15,434 bases of DNA from CAZQAA01 sp964591255 (GTDB lineage Bacteria > Desulfobacterota > DSM-4660 > Desulfatiglandales > Desulfatiglandaceae). The position numbers were made by a program, and so were the translations under genes. The stretch lies in NCBI GenBank assembly GCA_964591255.1, contig CAZQAA010000137.1, positions 1-15,434 on the forward strand, given 5' to 3'. Shown here one piece after another: positions 1 to 5,250 of the stretch. How positions within the stretch are numbered: position 1 is the stretch's first letter; every line of letters starts with the position of its first letter. A model generated the notes under the pieces. That model made no database searches and had not been told where the DNA came from. It saw nothing but the letters and a program-made list of their open reading frames with translations.

Positions 1-3
1 AAA

Positions 4-40
4 TGTCGGATAAATGTCGGATTTGTCGGATAAATGTCAG
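4..40. repeat. Short tandem repeat TGTCGGA(TAAA)
   Basis: Four copies of TGTCGGA or TGTCAGA begin at 4, 15, 24 and 35, with alternating periods of 11, 9 and 11 bases. The array sits immediately before the restriction-modification fragment and runs off the start of the window, so its full length is unknown. It may be a leftover repeat at a rearrangement point. I do not recognise it as a named element. Confidence 0.75.
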
Positions 41-66
41 AGAGCAAAAAGAGAATAATTTGCCGA

Positions 67-530
67 ATGAATTCAAGAAGCATCGATAAACAGCAAGCAC
101 AAGAACTTATCAAAAAAACCTTTGAAAACCCCTTTGATAAAGGCCGCTTCATCTATTTTATCAAGAATCTCTTGAACAGTATTGAAGAAGCTCCATTTAC
201 TTACAAGGGCAATTACATACCGGACGCGTATAAAAAGTTCATCAAGACTCTGGAGCGGATCGGCAAGTTCAGCGACGGCGAAAAAAACCTCGATATTCTG
301 ATCATCACCCTGCAAAGAGAAACGTCCCTTGAGCGCGCCCGAACCATGCAGCGCAACTTTATTGCCTGGTATTTGAACGGGAGCCGCGGCGGCGAGATGA
401 AAGACGCGGCATTGGTCGCCTATGTGTCGCCTGAACAGACGGACTGGCGATTTTCTCTAATCAAGATGGATTACCGGTTTGACCTGTCTGCCGTCTCGGC
501 ACAGGCAGGAAAGACCAAAACCGGGAAAAT
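67..530 (+). pseudogene. N-terminal fragment of a type IIG (Eco57I-like) restriction-modification protein
   Basis: The reading frame is open from 34. The recognisable protein begins at the ATG at 67 (MNSRSIDKQQAQELI) and continues with FENPFDKGRFIYFIKNLLN, ETSLERARTMQRNFIAWYL and VSPEQTDWRFSLIKMDYRF. From memory these are the opening segments of large single-chain restriction-methyltransferase proteins of the Eco57I/type IIG class, normally around 1000 residues or more. Only about 155 residues remain. The homology stops near 530, where the frame runs straight into transposase sequence (RYKSYSYAQG). The nuclease-proximal N-terminus is all that is left; no methyltransferase motif is present, so it cannot modify DNA. 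No convincing ribosome binding site precedes either ATG. The family call is by recognition, without a search. Confidence 0.7.
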
Positions 531-546
531 AAATGGAGCTGCAATA

Positions 547-958
547 GCACGGTATAAATCTTACTCCTATGCACAGGGAAGTTCATTCCTATCCATTTTG
601 CCAATCAGATCCTTCCCGGCACTTTGAATACACCCTGAATTATCTGATTGATAATGAACTTGATCTTTCCATTTTTAATGAACGCTATCAAAACGATGAC
701 ACCGGTGTCCCGGCCTATGATCCAAAGATCCTGCTAAAAATCATTCTCTTTGCCTGTTCCTGTGGAATTGTCAGCAGCCGCAAAATAGAGAGGGCCTGTC
801 GAGAAAATGTGATCTTTATGGCGCTTTCCACCGACAGACGTCCTCATTTCACCACAATTGCGGATTTTATTTCCAGTAAGGTAAATATCCAATGGAACCT
901 GTTCTGCATTATCCATAACATGAAAAAGGGGCATGCATATGGAATGGGTTTCGTGTAG
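547..958 (+). pseudogene. IS1182-like (DUF772) transposase remnant with internal deletion and two frameshifts
   Basis: The start of an IS1182-type transposase can be followed through all three frames. Frame 1 gives ARYKSYSYAQG up to about 579, frame 3 gives KFIPIHFANQILPGT to about 623, and frame 2 gives FEYTLNYLIDNELDLSIF and onward to the stop at 956-958. Each switch fits loss of one base from a short run (A near 579, T near 624). The N-terminal part continues to TTIADFISS near 877, then jumps in frame to VNIQWNLFCIIHNMKK, which is how the extreme C-terminus of this family reads. The whole catalytic DDE core is therefore gone. No clear terminal inverted repeats were found on either side, so element borders are not defined. 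Confidence 0.75.
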
Positions 959-1047
959 ATTGCTGGAAAATGATCAGGAAAAGCTGTAGTTGTAGGGGCC
1001 GTTTTTCTACATGCTCGTTATGCGTACTCTGTAAAGGGCTTGACATC

Positions 1048-1053
1048 TATAAT
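1048..1053 (+). promoter_or_regulatory. Probable -10 box of the higBA promoter
   Basis: TATAAT lies 8 bases before the higB ATG, inside TTGACATCTATAATGG. The TTGACA at 1040-1045 is too close to act as its -35 box, and no good -35 is seen 17 bases upstream. Transcription would begin at or very close to the start codon, giving a short or absent leader. Confidence 0.4.
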
Positions 1054-1060
1054 GGACCCC

Positions 1061-1354
1061 ATGATAAAAACTTTTAAGTCTGCTGGTACAGAGGATATTT
1101 TTGATGGTGTGACATCTCAAGCCGCTCGAAGATGCTGTCCACAATCCATTTGGCCGGTTGCTCGCCGAAAGTTAGATCAAATAAACCGTGTTCGAGAGCT
1201 CAATGAACTGAAAGTTCCTCCAGGCAACCGACTGGAGCACCTTAAAGGCGCCCGGGATAATCAATACAGTATCCGTATTAATCAGCAATACCGAATTTGT
1301 TTTACATGGGAGGAAGGCAATGCCTACGAAATCGAAATTACAGATTACCACTAA
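1061..1354 (+). CDS. higB: HigB/RelE-family toxin (mRNA interferase)
   Basis: This 97-residue protein belongs to the HigB branch of the RelE/ParE fold: MIKTFK at the N-terminus, ARRKLDQIN in the central helix, the signature VPPGNRLEHLKG around residues 60-71, then YSIRINQQYRICF and the C-terminal ITDYH. HigB toxins cut mRNA on the ribosome and are silenced by the cognate HigA. The frame is open further upstream to 1040, but the ATG at 1061 gives the usual family N-terminus. The toxin gene precedes the antitoxin gene, as is typical for higBA, and overlaps it by 35 bases, so the two are translated as a pair. The protein looks full length and intact. Toxicity is inferred from family membership. 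Confidence 0.9.
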   Translation: MIKTFKSAGTEDIFDGVTSQAARRCCPQSIWPVARRKLDQINRVRELNELKVPPGNRLEHLKGARDNQYSIRINQQYRICFTWEEGNAYEIEITDYH

Positions 1355-1688
1355 TAATGTAGTTGGTCGGCGGCTGCCTCGGAATCGTCCCCCAACACAT
1401 CCAGGGGAGATGCTTTTCGAGGAATTTCTTAAGCCGCTTGATCTTACACAAGCAGAACTTTCTCGCCGTCTGGGCGTATCTTACCCTCGTCTGAATGAAA
1501 TTATTAAAGGCAGGCGTTCAGTAACTCCGGATACTGCATTGCGGCTGTCCCGTGTTTTGGGTATGTCTGCAGATTTCTGGCTGGGTTTGCAACAGGACTG
1601 GGATCTTTGGCATGCCATGAATAGCCCTGAAGCCAAACAAATCAATCGGCTGAAACCAATTCCCAGGGATCAACATCCTTGTGCATAA
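1320..1688 (+). CDS. higA: HigA-family antitoxin, HTH addiction-module protein
   Basis: This 122-residue protein carries the HigA signature HPGEMLFEEFLKPL (about residues 27-40) followed by an XRE-type helix-turn-helix, LTQAELSRRLGVSYPRLNEI (about 42-61), and the family segment ITPDTALRL-like VTPDTALRLSRVLGMSADFWLGLQ. It should bind HigB and repress the shared promoter near 1048. The ATG at 1320 is supported by GGGAGGAAGG just upstream, which lies inside the higB reading frame. The protein has about 25 residues before the conserved core and a short tail after INRLKPIPR, making it slightly longer than common HigA proteins. No frame damage is visible. Confidence 0.9.
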   Translation: MPTKSKLQITTNNVVGRRLPRNRPPTHPGEMLFEEFLKPLDLTQAELSRRLGVSYPRLNEIIKGRRSVTPDTALRLSRVLGMSADFWLGLQQDWDLWHAMNSPEAKQINRLKPIPRDQHPCA

Positions 1689-1735
1689 TCGGGTAATGAA
1701 TGTTCACCCACAGCTCTTTGACAGGCAGAAGCCCT

Positions 1736-1823
1736 TGAGCCAAAGTTGAGCGGCGCCTGATGCAATAGTGAGACCTGCCGCCCCACCTCCTAAGATCCCC
1801 ATGTCAAAAGCATAAACTGTCAT
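1736..1823 (-). pseudogene. N-terminal stub of an FAD/NAD(P) disulfide oxidoreductase
   Basis: From an ATG at 1823 with GGGAGGG upstream, the minus strand reads MTVYAFDMGILGGGAAGLTI then ASGAAQL. This is the dinucleotide-binding beta-alpha-beta start (GxGxxG) of dihydrolipoamide dehydrogenase/mercuric-reductase-like flavoproteins. After about 28 residues an extra T in CTTTGG (1742-1745) shifts the frame, and the recognisable homology ends within a few residues. The redox-active CxxxxC pair and everything after it are absent. It lies 57 bases downstream of the fatty-acid hydroxylase gene on the same strand, so it was probably the second gene of that operon, lost by a deletion that joined it to the higBA region. 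Confidence 0.65.
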
Positions 1824-1879
1824 CCCGGGCCCTCCCTAATCCTAGCCCAGCTGTTTATATATAAATTGGGTTCCTTGTG

Positions 1880-2725
1880 CTACTTTTTAGACTTTGATCC
1901 TCTATGGCCGATAGCATAAGGCCCCTTTTTACCCATAAAGGGCAAGACAAGCATCCAACATAAGGTCAATTGCGAAGGATCTCGAAACTGATTGAGACCA
2001 ATGGTCATGTCAATGTGCCCCCCGGAGGGCTGAGAAATGTAGGTTCCCATCAGCCGATCCCACCATGGAAAATTGAAACCGAAATTGCTGTTTGTTTCAC
2101 TCGGTAAAACCGAGTGGTGTACCCTATGCATATCAGGTGTCACCACTAACAATCTAAGTATCCGGTCAACAGTAGTATTGATAAAAAAATTGCCATGATT
2201 AAACATGGCTGTGCCGTTAAGCAAAATCTCAAAAATAATTACTGCTAACGGGGAGGCCCCGATAAGAATTACAGCAGCTATCTTGATAAACATGGAAACA
2301 AGCATTTCAATGGGATGAAAACGGATTCCTGTTGTTAGATCATAATCCATATCGGCATGATGTATCATATGCAGTCGCCAAAAAAGAGGCAAAGCATGGA
2401 ACATAACATGCTGTAGATAAACGATAAAATCTAGGAAGATAATAGACAGAACAACTTCCACCCAAAATGGCAAATGTACCTTATTGAACAATCCCCACCC
2501 TTGGTTTTCGACCCATATAGCCATACCCACAACTCCAACAGGGAAAATGATCCGCAACAAAATGGTATTAATGATCACAATACCTATGTTTGCGAACCAT
2601 CGCTTCCTTTTTGGTGTTGTTAGGGATCGCCGTACCAGCAGAATTTCCAAAGTTGCTATTATGATAAAAATACCAACAAAAAAACATACTCTCAGCATAG
2701 ATTCATGATAAAGAATATAATCCAC
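1880..2725 (-). CDS. Fatty-acid hydroxylase / sterol desaturase family membrane protein
   Basis: The protein has about 281 residues and several hydrophobic segments, with the histidine clusters of the membrane di-iron hydroxylase family in order: HVMFH (about 106-110), HMIHH (about 119-123), FNHGN (about 176-179) and HRVHH (about 200-204). Such proteins use two irons and O2 to hydroxylate or desaturate lipids in the membrane; the actual substrate here cannot be told. The frame opens with TTG at 2749, but AAAGGTGG sits 5-7 bases before TTG (2728) and GTG (2725), so translation more likely begins there, giving VDYILYHESML. An O2-using enzyme is notable in an otherwise anaerobe-type gene set. 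A decayed oxidoreductase stub follows downstream. Confidence 0.85.
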   Translation of the reverse strand: MDYILYHESMLRVCFFVGIFIIIATLEILLVRRSLTTPKRKRWFANIGIVIINTILLRIIFPVGVVGMAIWVENQGWGLFNKVHLPFWVEVVLSIIFLDFIVYLQHVMFHALPLFWRLHMIHHADMDYDLTTGIRFHPIEMLVSMFIKIAAVILIGASPLAVIIFEILLNGTAMFNHGNFFINTTVDRILRLLVVTPDMHRVHHSVLPSETNSNFGFNFPWWDRLMGTYISQPSGGHIDMTIGLNQFRDPSQLTLCWMLVLPFMGKKGPYAIGHRGSKSKK

Positions 2726-2921
2726 CAAAAAACCACCTTTTTTCAGCAAATTGAAATAAAATTAACTCCTGTCGGGTGTAATTTTAAAGTAAAACTTATT
2801 AATTTGAGCGACAAAGGACATCCCTGGCGACCGGGATTTCTATTTTCCTGTGCAAGGCAACAGTAATTAACGCATTGCTGCCATGCTGGCTTTAGATTTA
2901 AAACGGTTTCAAAACATATCA

Positions 2922-2939
2922 TGAAACATTCATGTCTCA
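2922..2939. promoter_or_regulatory. Imperfect dyad TGAAACA-N4-TGTCTCA, putative activator site
   Basis: The two 7-base arms differ from a perfect inverted repeat at one position and have the same 7-4-7 layout as the perfect site at 15385-15402. A further TGAAACA follows at 2949-2955 and GTTTCA lies just before, making a small cluster of half-sites. It lies about 540 bases upstream of the DsrE-family gene and about 200 bases upstream of the membrane hydroxylase gene on the other strand. Confidence 0.45.
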
Positions 2940-3170
2940 TAATTCACTTGAAACACAACTTCATCTCTAAAACAAAACAACAGGAGCTTCAATTCAGTAA
3001 ATCTTACCAATACCAACCTGATCTTTTTACTAAATAGAGCATACAACCTCTGATGCAAATTGCAACTCTCATCTTTTTTAAGCCTAACAAAAAGTCGATA
3101 CAATTAAACAAGTTATACTTATCTTAGCATCCATGACCAAACAGCATTCCATTTTTCTCTCATGTTATGC

Positions 3171-3250
3171 CTATCTTACTAAAAGCATTTCAATTTTTGT
3201 TATGTTGTTTTGAGCAAGTTCTTCTGCTTCGGCCTTGGCACAGAGATTAT
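3171..3250 (-). pseudogene. Possible C-terminal gene remnant
   Basis: On the minus strand this stretch reads AKAEAEELAQNNITKIEMLLVR and a TAG stop, with a composition more protein-like than the surrounding AT-rich DNA, but a stop codon lies just ahead and there is no start. It could be the tail of a deleted gene or chance. It overlaps a TGGCAC-like element read on the plus strand. I do not recognise the family. Confidence 0.2.
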
Positions 3251-3303
3251 GTTAATATAGTTAAATTTTAAACGAGCATCTCTGTTAACGTAAAAAACCG
3301 ATT

Positions 3304-3343
3304 AGGGATATGATCTTGCTAGTAAGAAAAACAATATATCCCT
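3304..3343. repeat. Inverted repeat AGGGATAT / ATATCCCT upstream of the DsrE gene
   Basis: The arms (3304-3311 and 3336-3343) are perfect over 8 bases and flank 24 bases. The element lies about 130 bases before the DsrE-family start and would be in its leader if transcription begins near 3250. It could be an RNA hairpin or a repressor site. There is no T-tract, so it is not an intrinsic terminator. Confidence 0.45.
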
Positions 3344-3476
3344 GATGACCAAAAATGGGTATCTTTATGTTTTTCAAAGTGTTATAAATATTAAATAATA
3401 AAAGGAAACAAACAATTGTCCATGTTTTTTATGCAAGACATAGAATGAAATATGGGCATAACTTGGAGGATATGTT

Positions 3477-3824
3477 ATGAAAAAAATAGCCCTGTTCGCC
3501 TTTAATGGTGAATTTATGTGTTTTATGCATGTACTACTCAATTCCTTGGACATGGATGAACAAGGATATGAAGTACGCCTAATTATAGAAGGAGCCGCAA
3601 CCAAGTTGATTCCCGAACTGTCAAAAAAAGAAGGTCAAGGATCCAAATTGTACCAAAAAGTCAAAAAAAAGGGCCTTATAGCTGGAGTATGCCGGGCCTG
3701 TTCAGTAAAGATGGGCGTTACCAAAGAGGTTGAAAAGGAGGAACTTAAATTGCTGGATGAGATGTCTGGGCATCCAAGCGTGGCAACATATTTGTCCAAT
3801 GGTTTTGAAATTATGATATTCTGA
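3477..3824 (+). CDS. DsrE-family small cytoplasmic protein
   Basis: This 115-residue protein begins MKKIALFAFNGEFMCFMHVL and contains YEVRLIIEGAATKLIPEL, GLIAGVCRACSVKMG and LLDEMSGHPSVATYL. It has the alternating strand/helix pattern of the DsrE/DsrF-like fold, and the CRAC cysteine pair sits near residues 77-80. Members occur widely in sulfate reducers and other anaerobes; the fold is linked to sulfur transfer or sulfur-based signalling, but the role of this subgroup is not established. Translation starts at the ATG at 3477, with TTGGAGGA 7 bases upstream. It stands alone after a long regulatory region; three GAGTAA-type 9-mers follow its stop. Confidence 0.8.
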   Translation: MKKIALFAFNGEFMCFMHVLLNSLDMDEQGYEVRLIIEGAATKLIPELSKKEGQGSKLYQKVKKKGLIAGVCRACSVKMGVTKEVEKEELKLLDEMSGHPSVATYLSNGFEIMIF

Positions 3825-3848
3825 GTAATCTGAGTAAGAGGAGTAAGG
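3822..3848. repeat. Three tandem 9-mers (TGAGTAATC type)
   Basis: TGAGTAATC, TGAGTAAGA and GGAGTAAGG follow one another without gaps, beginning with the stop codon of the DsrE-family gene. This is probably a small slippage expansion; no function is evident. Confidence 0.6.
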
Positions 3849-3939
3849 GAAACTCTATGCAGTACGTTTTTGCAATATTCATGACCTCTGGCTAATAACT
3901 ATGCTTAATCAAGTAAACGACTAGAATTTAAAGGGCGGG

Positions 3940-3951
3940 CTATTGCAATAG
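3940..3951. promoter_or_regulatory. Perfect palindrome CTATTGCAATAG before the rubrerythrin-like gene
   Basis: This twelve-base perfect palindrome ends where the GGGGGAG ribosome binding site of the half-rubrerythrin begins, about 14 bases before its ATG. A repressor bound here could block transcription or translation. It could also be chance. Confidence 0.3.
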
Positions 3952-3964
3952 GGGGAGATATATA

Positions 3965-4305
3965 ATGGATAAAGAAGTCTCAAGATAATAAGCAGGATTC
4001 AGGATACAGAAGAAAACCTTAAAAAAAATTTTGAGTCAGAGAAAAATGTTGCAGAGGTTTCATATGGCTCTTTTCTGAAAAGGGTCACTGAAAAAGGAGA
4101 TAATACTTCTGCCACGATATTCTCCCAATCAAGGGATGTCGAAGAAGTCCATGCAAAACTCTACAAGGAGGCAATGGGCCATATATTGGAGGATATGGAC
4201 GCTACATACTATATTTGCCTAATATGTGGATATATATCAGATGGAATATTTCCCGACAACTGTCCCATATGTGGAGCCAAAAGAGACCAATTTATAACAT
4301 ATTAA
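3965..4305 (+). pseudogene. Half-size rubrerythrin with C-terminal rubredoxin domain, frameshifted
   Basis: A well-placed GGGGGAG precedes ATG at 3965, giving MDKEVS; the frame then hits TAA at 3986. Restoring one A in TCA(A)AG near 3983 continues as KIISRIQDTEENLKKNFESE, then DVEEVHAKLYKEAM and the rubredoxin-type ending YYICLICGYISDG with CPICGAKRDQF. The restored protein is about 113 residues. It matches only the second half of a normal rubrerythrin: one glutamate helix and one ExxH helix (EEVH), followed by the two CxxC iron knuckles. A full di-iron four-helix bundle would need two such halves, so the native protein either lost its first half or assembled as a dimer. Frameshift decay or a homopolymer sequencing error are both possible. 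The next base after the stop but one begins the 4307-4322 palindrome. Confidence 0.7.
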
Positions 4306-4306
4306 G

Positions 4307-4322
4307 ATGTCTCATGAGACAT
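4307..4322. promoter_or_regulatory. Perfect 16-bp palindrome ATGTCTCATGAGACAT, putative activator site
   Basis: TGTCTCA and TGAGACA meet head to head with no spacer, and another half-site, AGAGACA, lies at 4342-4348. The same half-sites occur at 2922-2939 and 15385-15402. No T-tract follows, so this is not a terminator. It lies about 315 bases before the sigma54-like element at 4629-4643, a distance compatible with an enhancer site. Confidence 0.5.
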
Positions 4323-4628
4323 TATTGTATAACAGATTACCAGAGACACTTCAAACCATCAAAGCCTTGCGCTATCTTCATTTCAAAGCATGTACTTAGC
4401 CATGTCATCCTTTTGATATTATTAACCAAATATTACTAATTATTCTGATCGTATGTCTTGCGGGTTCCTTATAATAGTTTTTTAATATAGTCCAGACAAT
4501 ATACTCAATACACATTTGTATCAAATCAACATATTTTTAAGAAGGGAGCACAATCCCCATAAAACATTTAACACTCATAACTGATTGATATTAAAGTCTA
4601 TTTATCTTTTTTTTGTCCTTACCACTTT

Positions 4629-4643
4629 TGGCACGAATATTGA
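4629..4643 (+). promoter_or_regulatory. Sigma54-like -24/-12 element
   Basis: TGGCACG-AATA-TTGA matches the consensus TGGCACG-N4-TTGC except for the final C, keeping the GG-N10-G spacing. It is oriented toward the DUF4177-like, rubredoxin and histidine kinase genes, the first of which starts about 160 bases downstream. The same variant, with TTGA, appears at 15262-15277. The missing -12 C lowers confidence. Confidence 0.5.
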
Positions 4644-4667
4644 GTAACTATATAAAAAGTAATCGGT

Positions 4668-4775
4668 TTGTTAGAAAAAAAATTGGGAAGCGCTGTCAAC
4701 AAAGCAGTACCATCTAGACCAGAGTTTATTGTGCGAGCTCATCATGAATCTGGAAAGGAAATGGTCATCAAATAG
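4668..4775 (+). CDS. Possible 35-residue peptide or gene remnant, unrecognised
   Basis: From TTG at 4668 the frame reads to TAG at 4773, ending PEFIVRAHHESGKEMVIK, which looks more like real protein than the AT-rich surroundings. The only start is TTG without a good ribosome binding site. It sits directly downstream of the sigma54-like element. It may be a small gene, the tail of a deleted gene, or chance. Confidence 0.2.
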   Translation: MLEKKLGSAVNKAVPSRPEFIVRAHHESGKEMVIK

Positions 4776-4803
4776 ATAGAGTGGAAAGATAAAGGAATAA
4801 ATT

Positions 4804-5010
4804 ATGAAAAAATTTGAATATGACGTTACAATACATTTTGTTGGTCTGTGTTCAGGTGAGGGACAATGTGTGGCTGATCAAATAGGATGGGAGCAGGTGG
4901 ACATATGGAAAGAGTTATTAAATAAGCGAGGCATAGAAGGATGGGAACTGGTGCAACTATTCTTTGGTAAAGATGGAACTGTCGCATTTTGGAAAAGAGA
5001 GCACATATAA
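4804..5010 (+). CDS. DUF4177-like small protein
   Basis: This 68-residue soluble protein reads MKKFEYDVTIHFVG and ends LNKRGIEGWELVQLFFGKDGTVAFWKR. The pattern of a strand, a helix, the GWELVQ turn and a final strand with AFWKR resembles the DUF4177 family, whose role is unknown. AAAGGAA lies about 7 bases before the ATG. It is the first gene of a probable operon with the rubredoxin (64-base gap) and the kinase. Two cysteines (C16 and C22, in GLCSGEGQCVAD) could be redox active or bind metal; that is speculation. The family match is by eye. Confidence 0.65.
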   Translation: MKKFEYDVTIHFVGLCSGEGQCVADQIGWEQVDIWKELLNKRGIEGWELVQLFFGKDGTVAFWKREHI

Positions 5011-5017
5011 GAGATAG

Positions 5018-5033
5018 AGACTGAAAACGGTCT
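5018..5033 (+). other. Small hairpin between DUF4177-like and rubredoxin genes
   Basis: AGACTG-AAAA-CGGTCT can form a 6-base-pair stem (one G-U pair) with an AAAA loop. It has no following U-run, so it is more likely a processing or stability element than a terminator. Confidence 0.35.
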
Positions 5034-5074
5034 TTATGCAAATAACTATATATTGCGAACAACGGGGTTGAACA

Positions 5075-5230
5075 ATGGATAAATATACATGTGATATTTG
5101 TGGTTATATTTATTATGTTAATGATGGAGATCCCAACAGGGAGATACCATCTGGAACACCATTTGAAGAGCTTCCAGATGATTGGGTTTGCCCTGTCTGT
5201 GGAGCAGACAAAAAGATGTTCCAGTTATAA
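5075..5230 (+). CDS. Rubredoxin (CX2C type)
   Basis: This 51-residue protein has both iron knuckles, YTCDICGYIY near residues 4-13 and VCPVCGAD near 37-45, along with the conserved turn PFEELPDDW. Four cysteines bind one Fe for single-electron transfer in the cytoplasm, for example to rubrerythrin or a flavodiiron oxidase. The length and spacing are typical, and it is intact. A weak GGGG lies about 8 bases before the ATG. The gene ends 20 bases before the histidine kinase start, so the two are very likely co-transcribed, an uncommon pairing. It is a different type from the rubredoxin at 14080-14268, which has four residues between its first two cysteines. Confidence 0.93.
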   Translation: MDKYTCDICGYIYYVNDGDPNREIPSGTPFEELPDDWVCPVCGADKKMFQL

Positions 5231-5250
5231 GAGAAATAGGCCCAACAAAA

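Larger units (their letters stand above)
2726..3476. other. Long AT-rich intergenic region between divergent genes
   Basis: About 750 bases without a convincing gene. It holds a dyad of the TGAGACA/TGTCTCA type (2922-2939), a hairpin around 2820-2837 (ATCCC..GG CGA CC GGGAT), a possible gene remnant on the minus strand (3171-3250), a weak TGGCAC-N5-TT element (3236-3250) and an inverted repeat at 3304-3343. Open frames in this stretch have no ribosome binding site and no family resemblance. Confidence 0.6.
4323..4803. other. AT-rich intergenic region before the rubredoxin-kinase operon
   Basis: About 480 bases without a clear gene. It holds the half-site AGAGACA (4342-4348), a sigma54-like element (4629-4643) and a short open frame of uncertain meaning (4668-4775). 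An open frame at 4215-4439 is a shadow of the rubrerythrin remnant running into this AT-rich DNA. Confidence 0.6.

Noticed and set aside
1040..1053. TTGACA plus TATAAT as a full sigma70 promoter for higBA
   Set aside because: Only two bases separate the boxes, so they cannot act together; only the -10 was kept.
2743..2940. Minus-strand open frame of 65 codons upstream of the membrane hydroxylase
   Set aside because: No ribosome binding site, no family resemblance, cysteine-rich random composition, and it overlaps the dyad region.
4215..4439. Plus-strand open frame of 74 codons
   Set aside because: It is a shifted reading of the rubrerythrin remnant continuing into AT-rich DNA.
5182..5250. 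Upstream extension of the histidine kinase frame to 5182
   Set aside because: The added residues are an out-of-frame reading of the rubredoxin gene; the PAS kinase fits a start at 5251.
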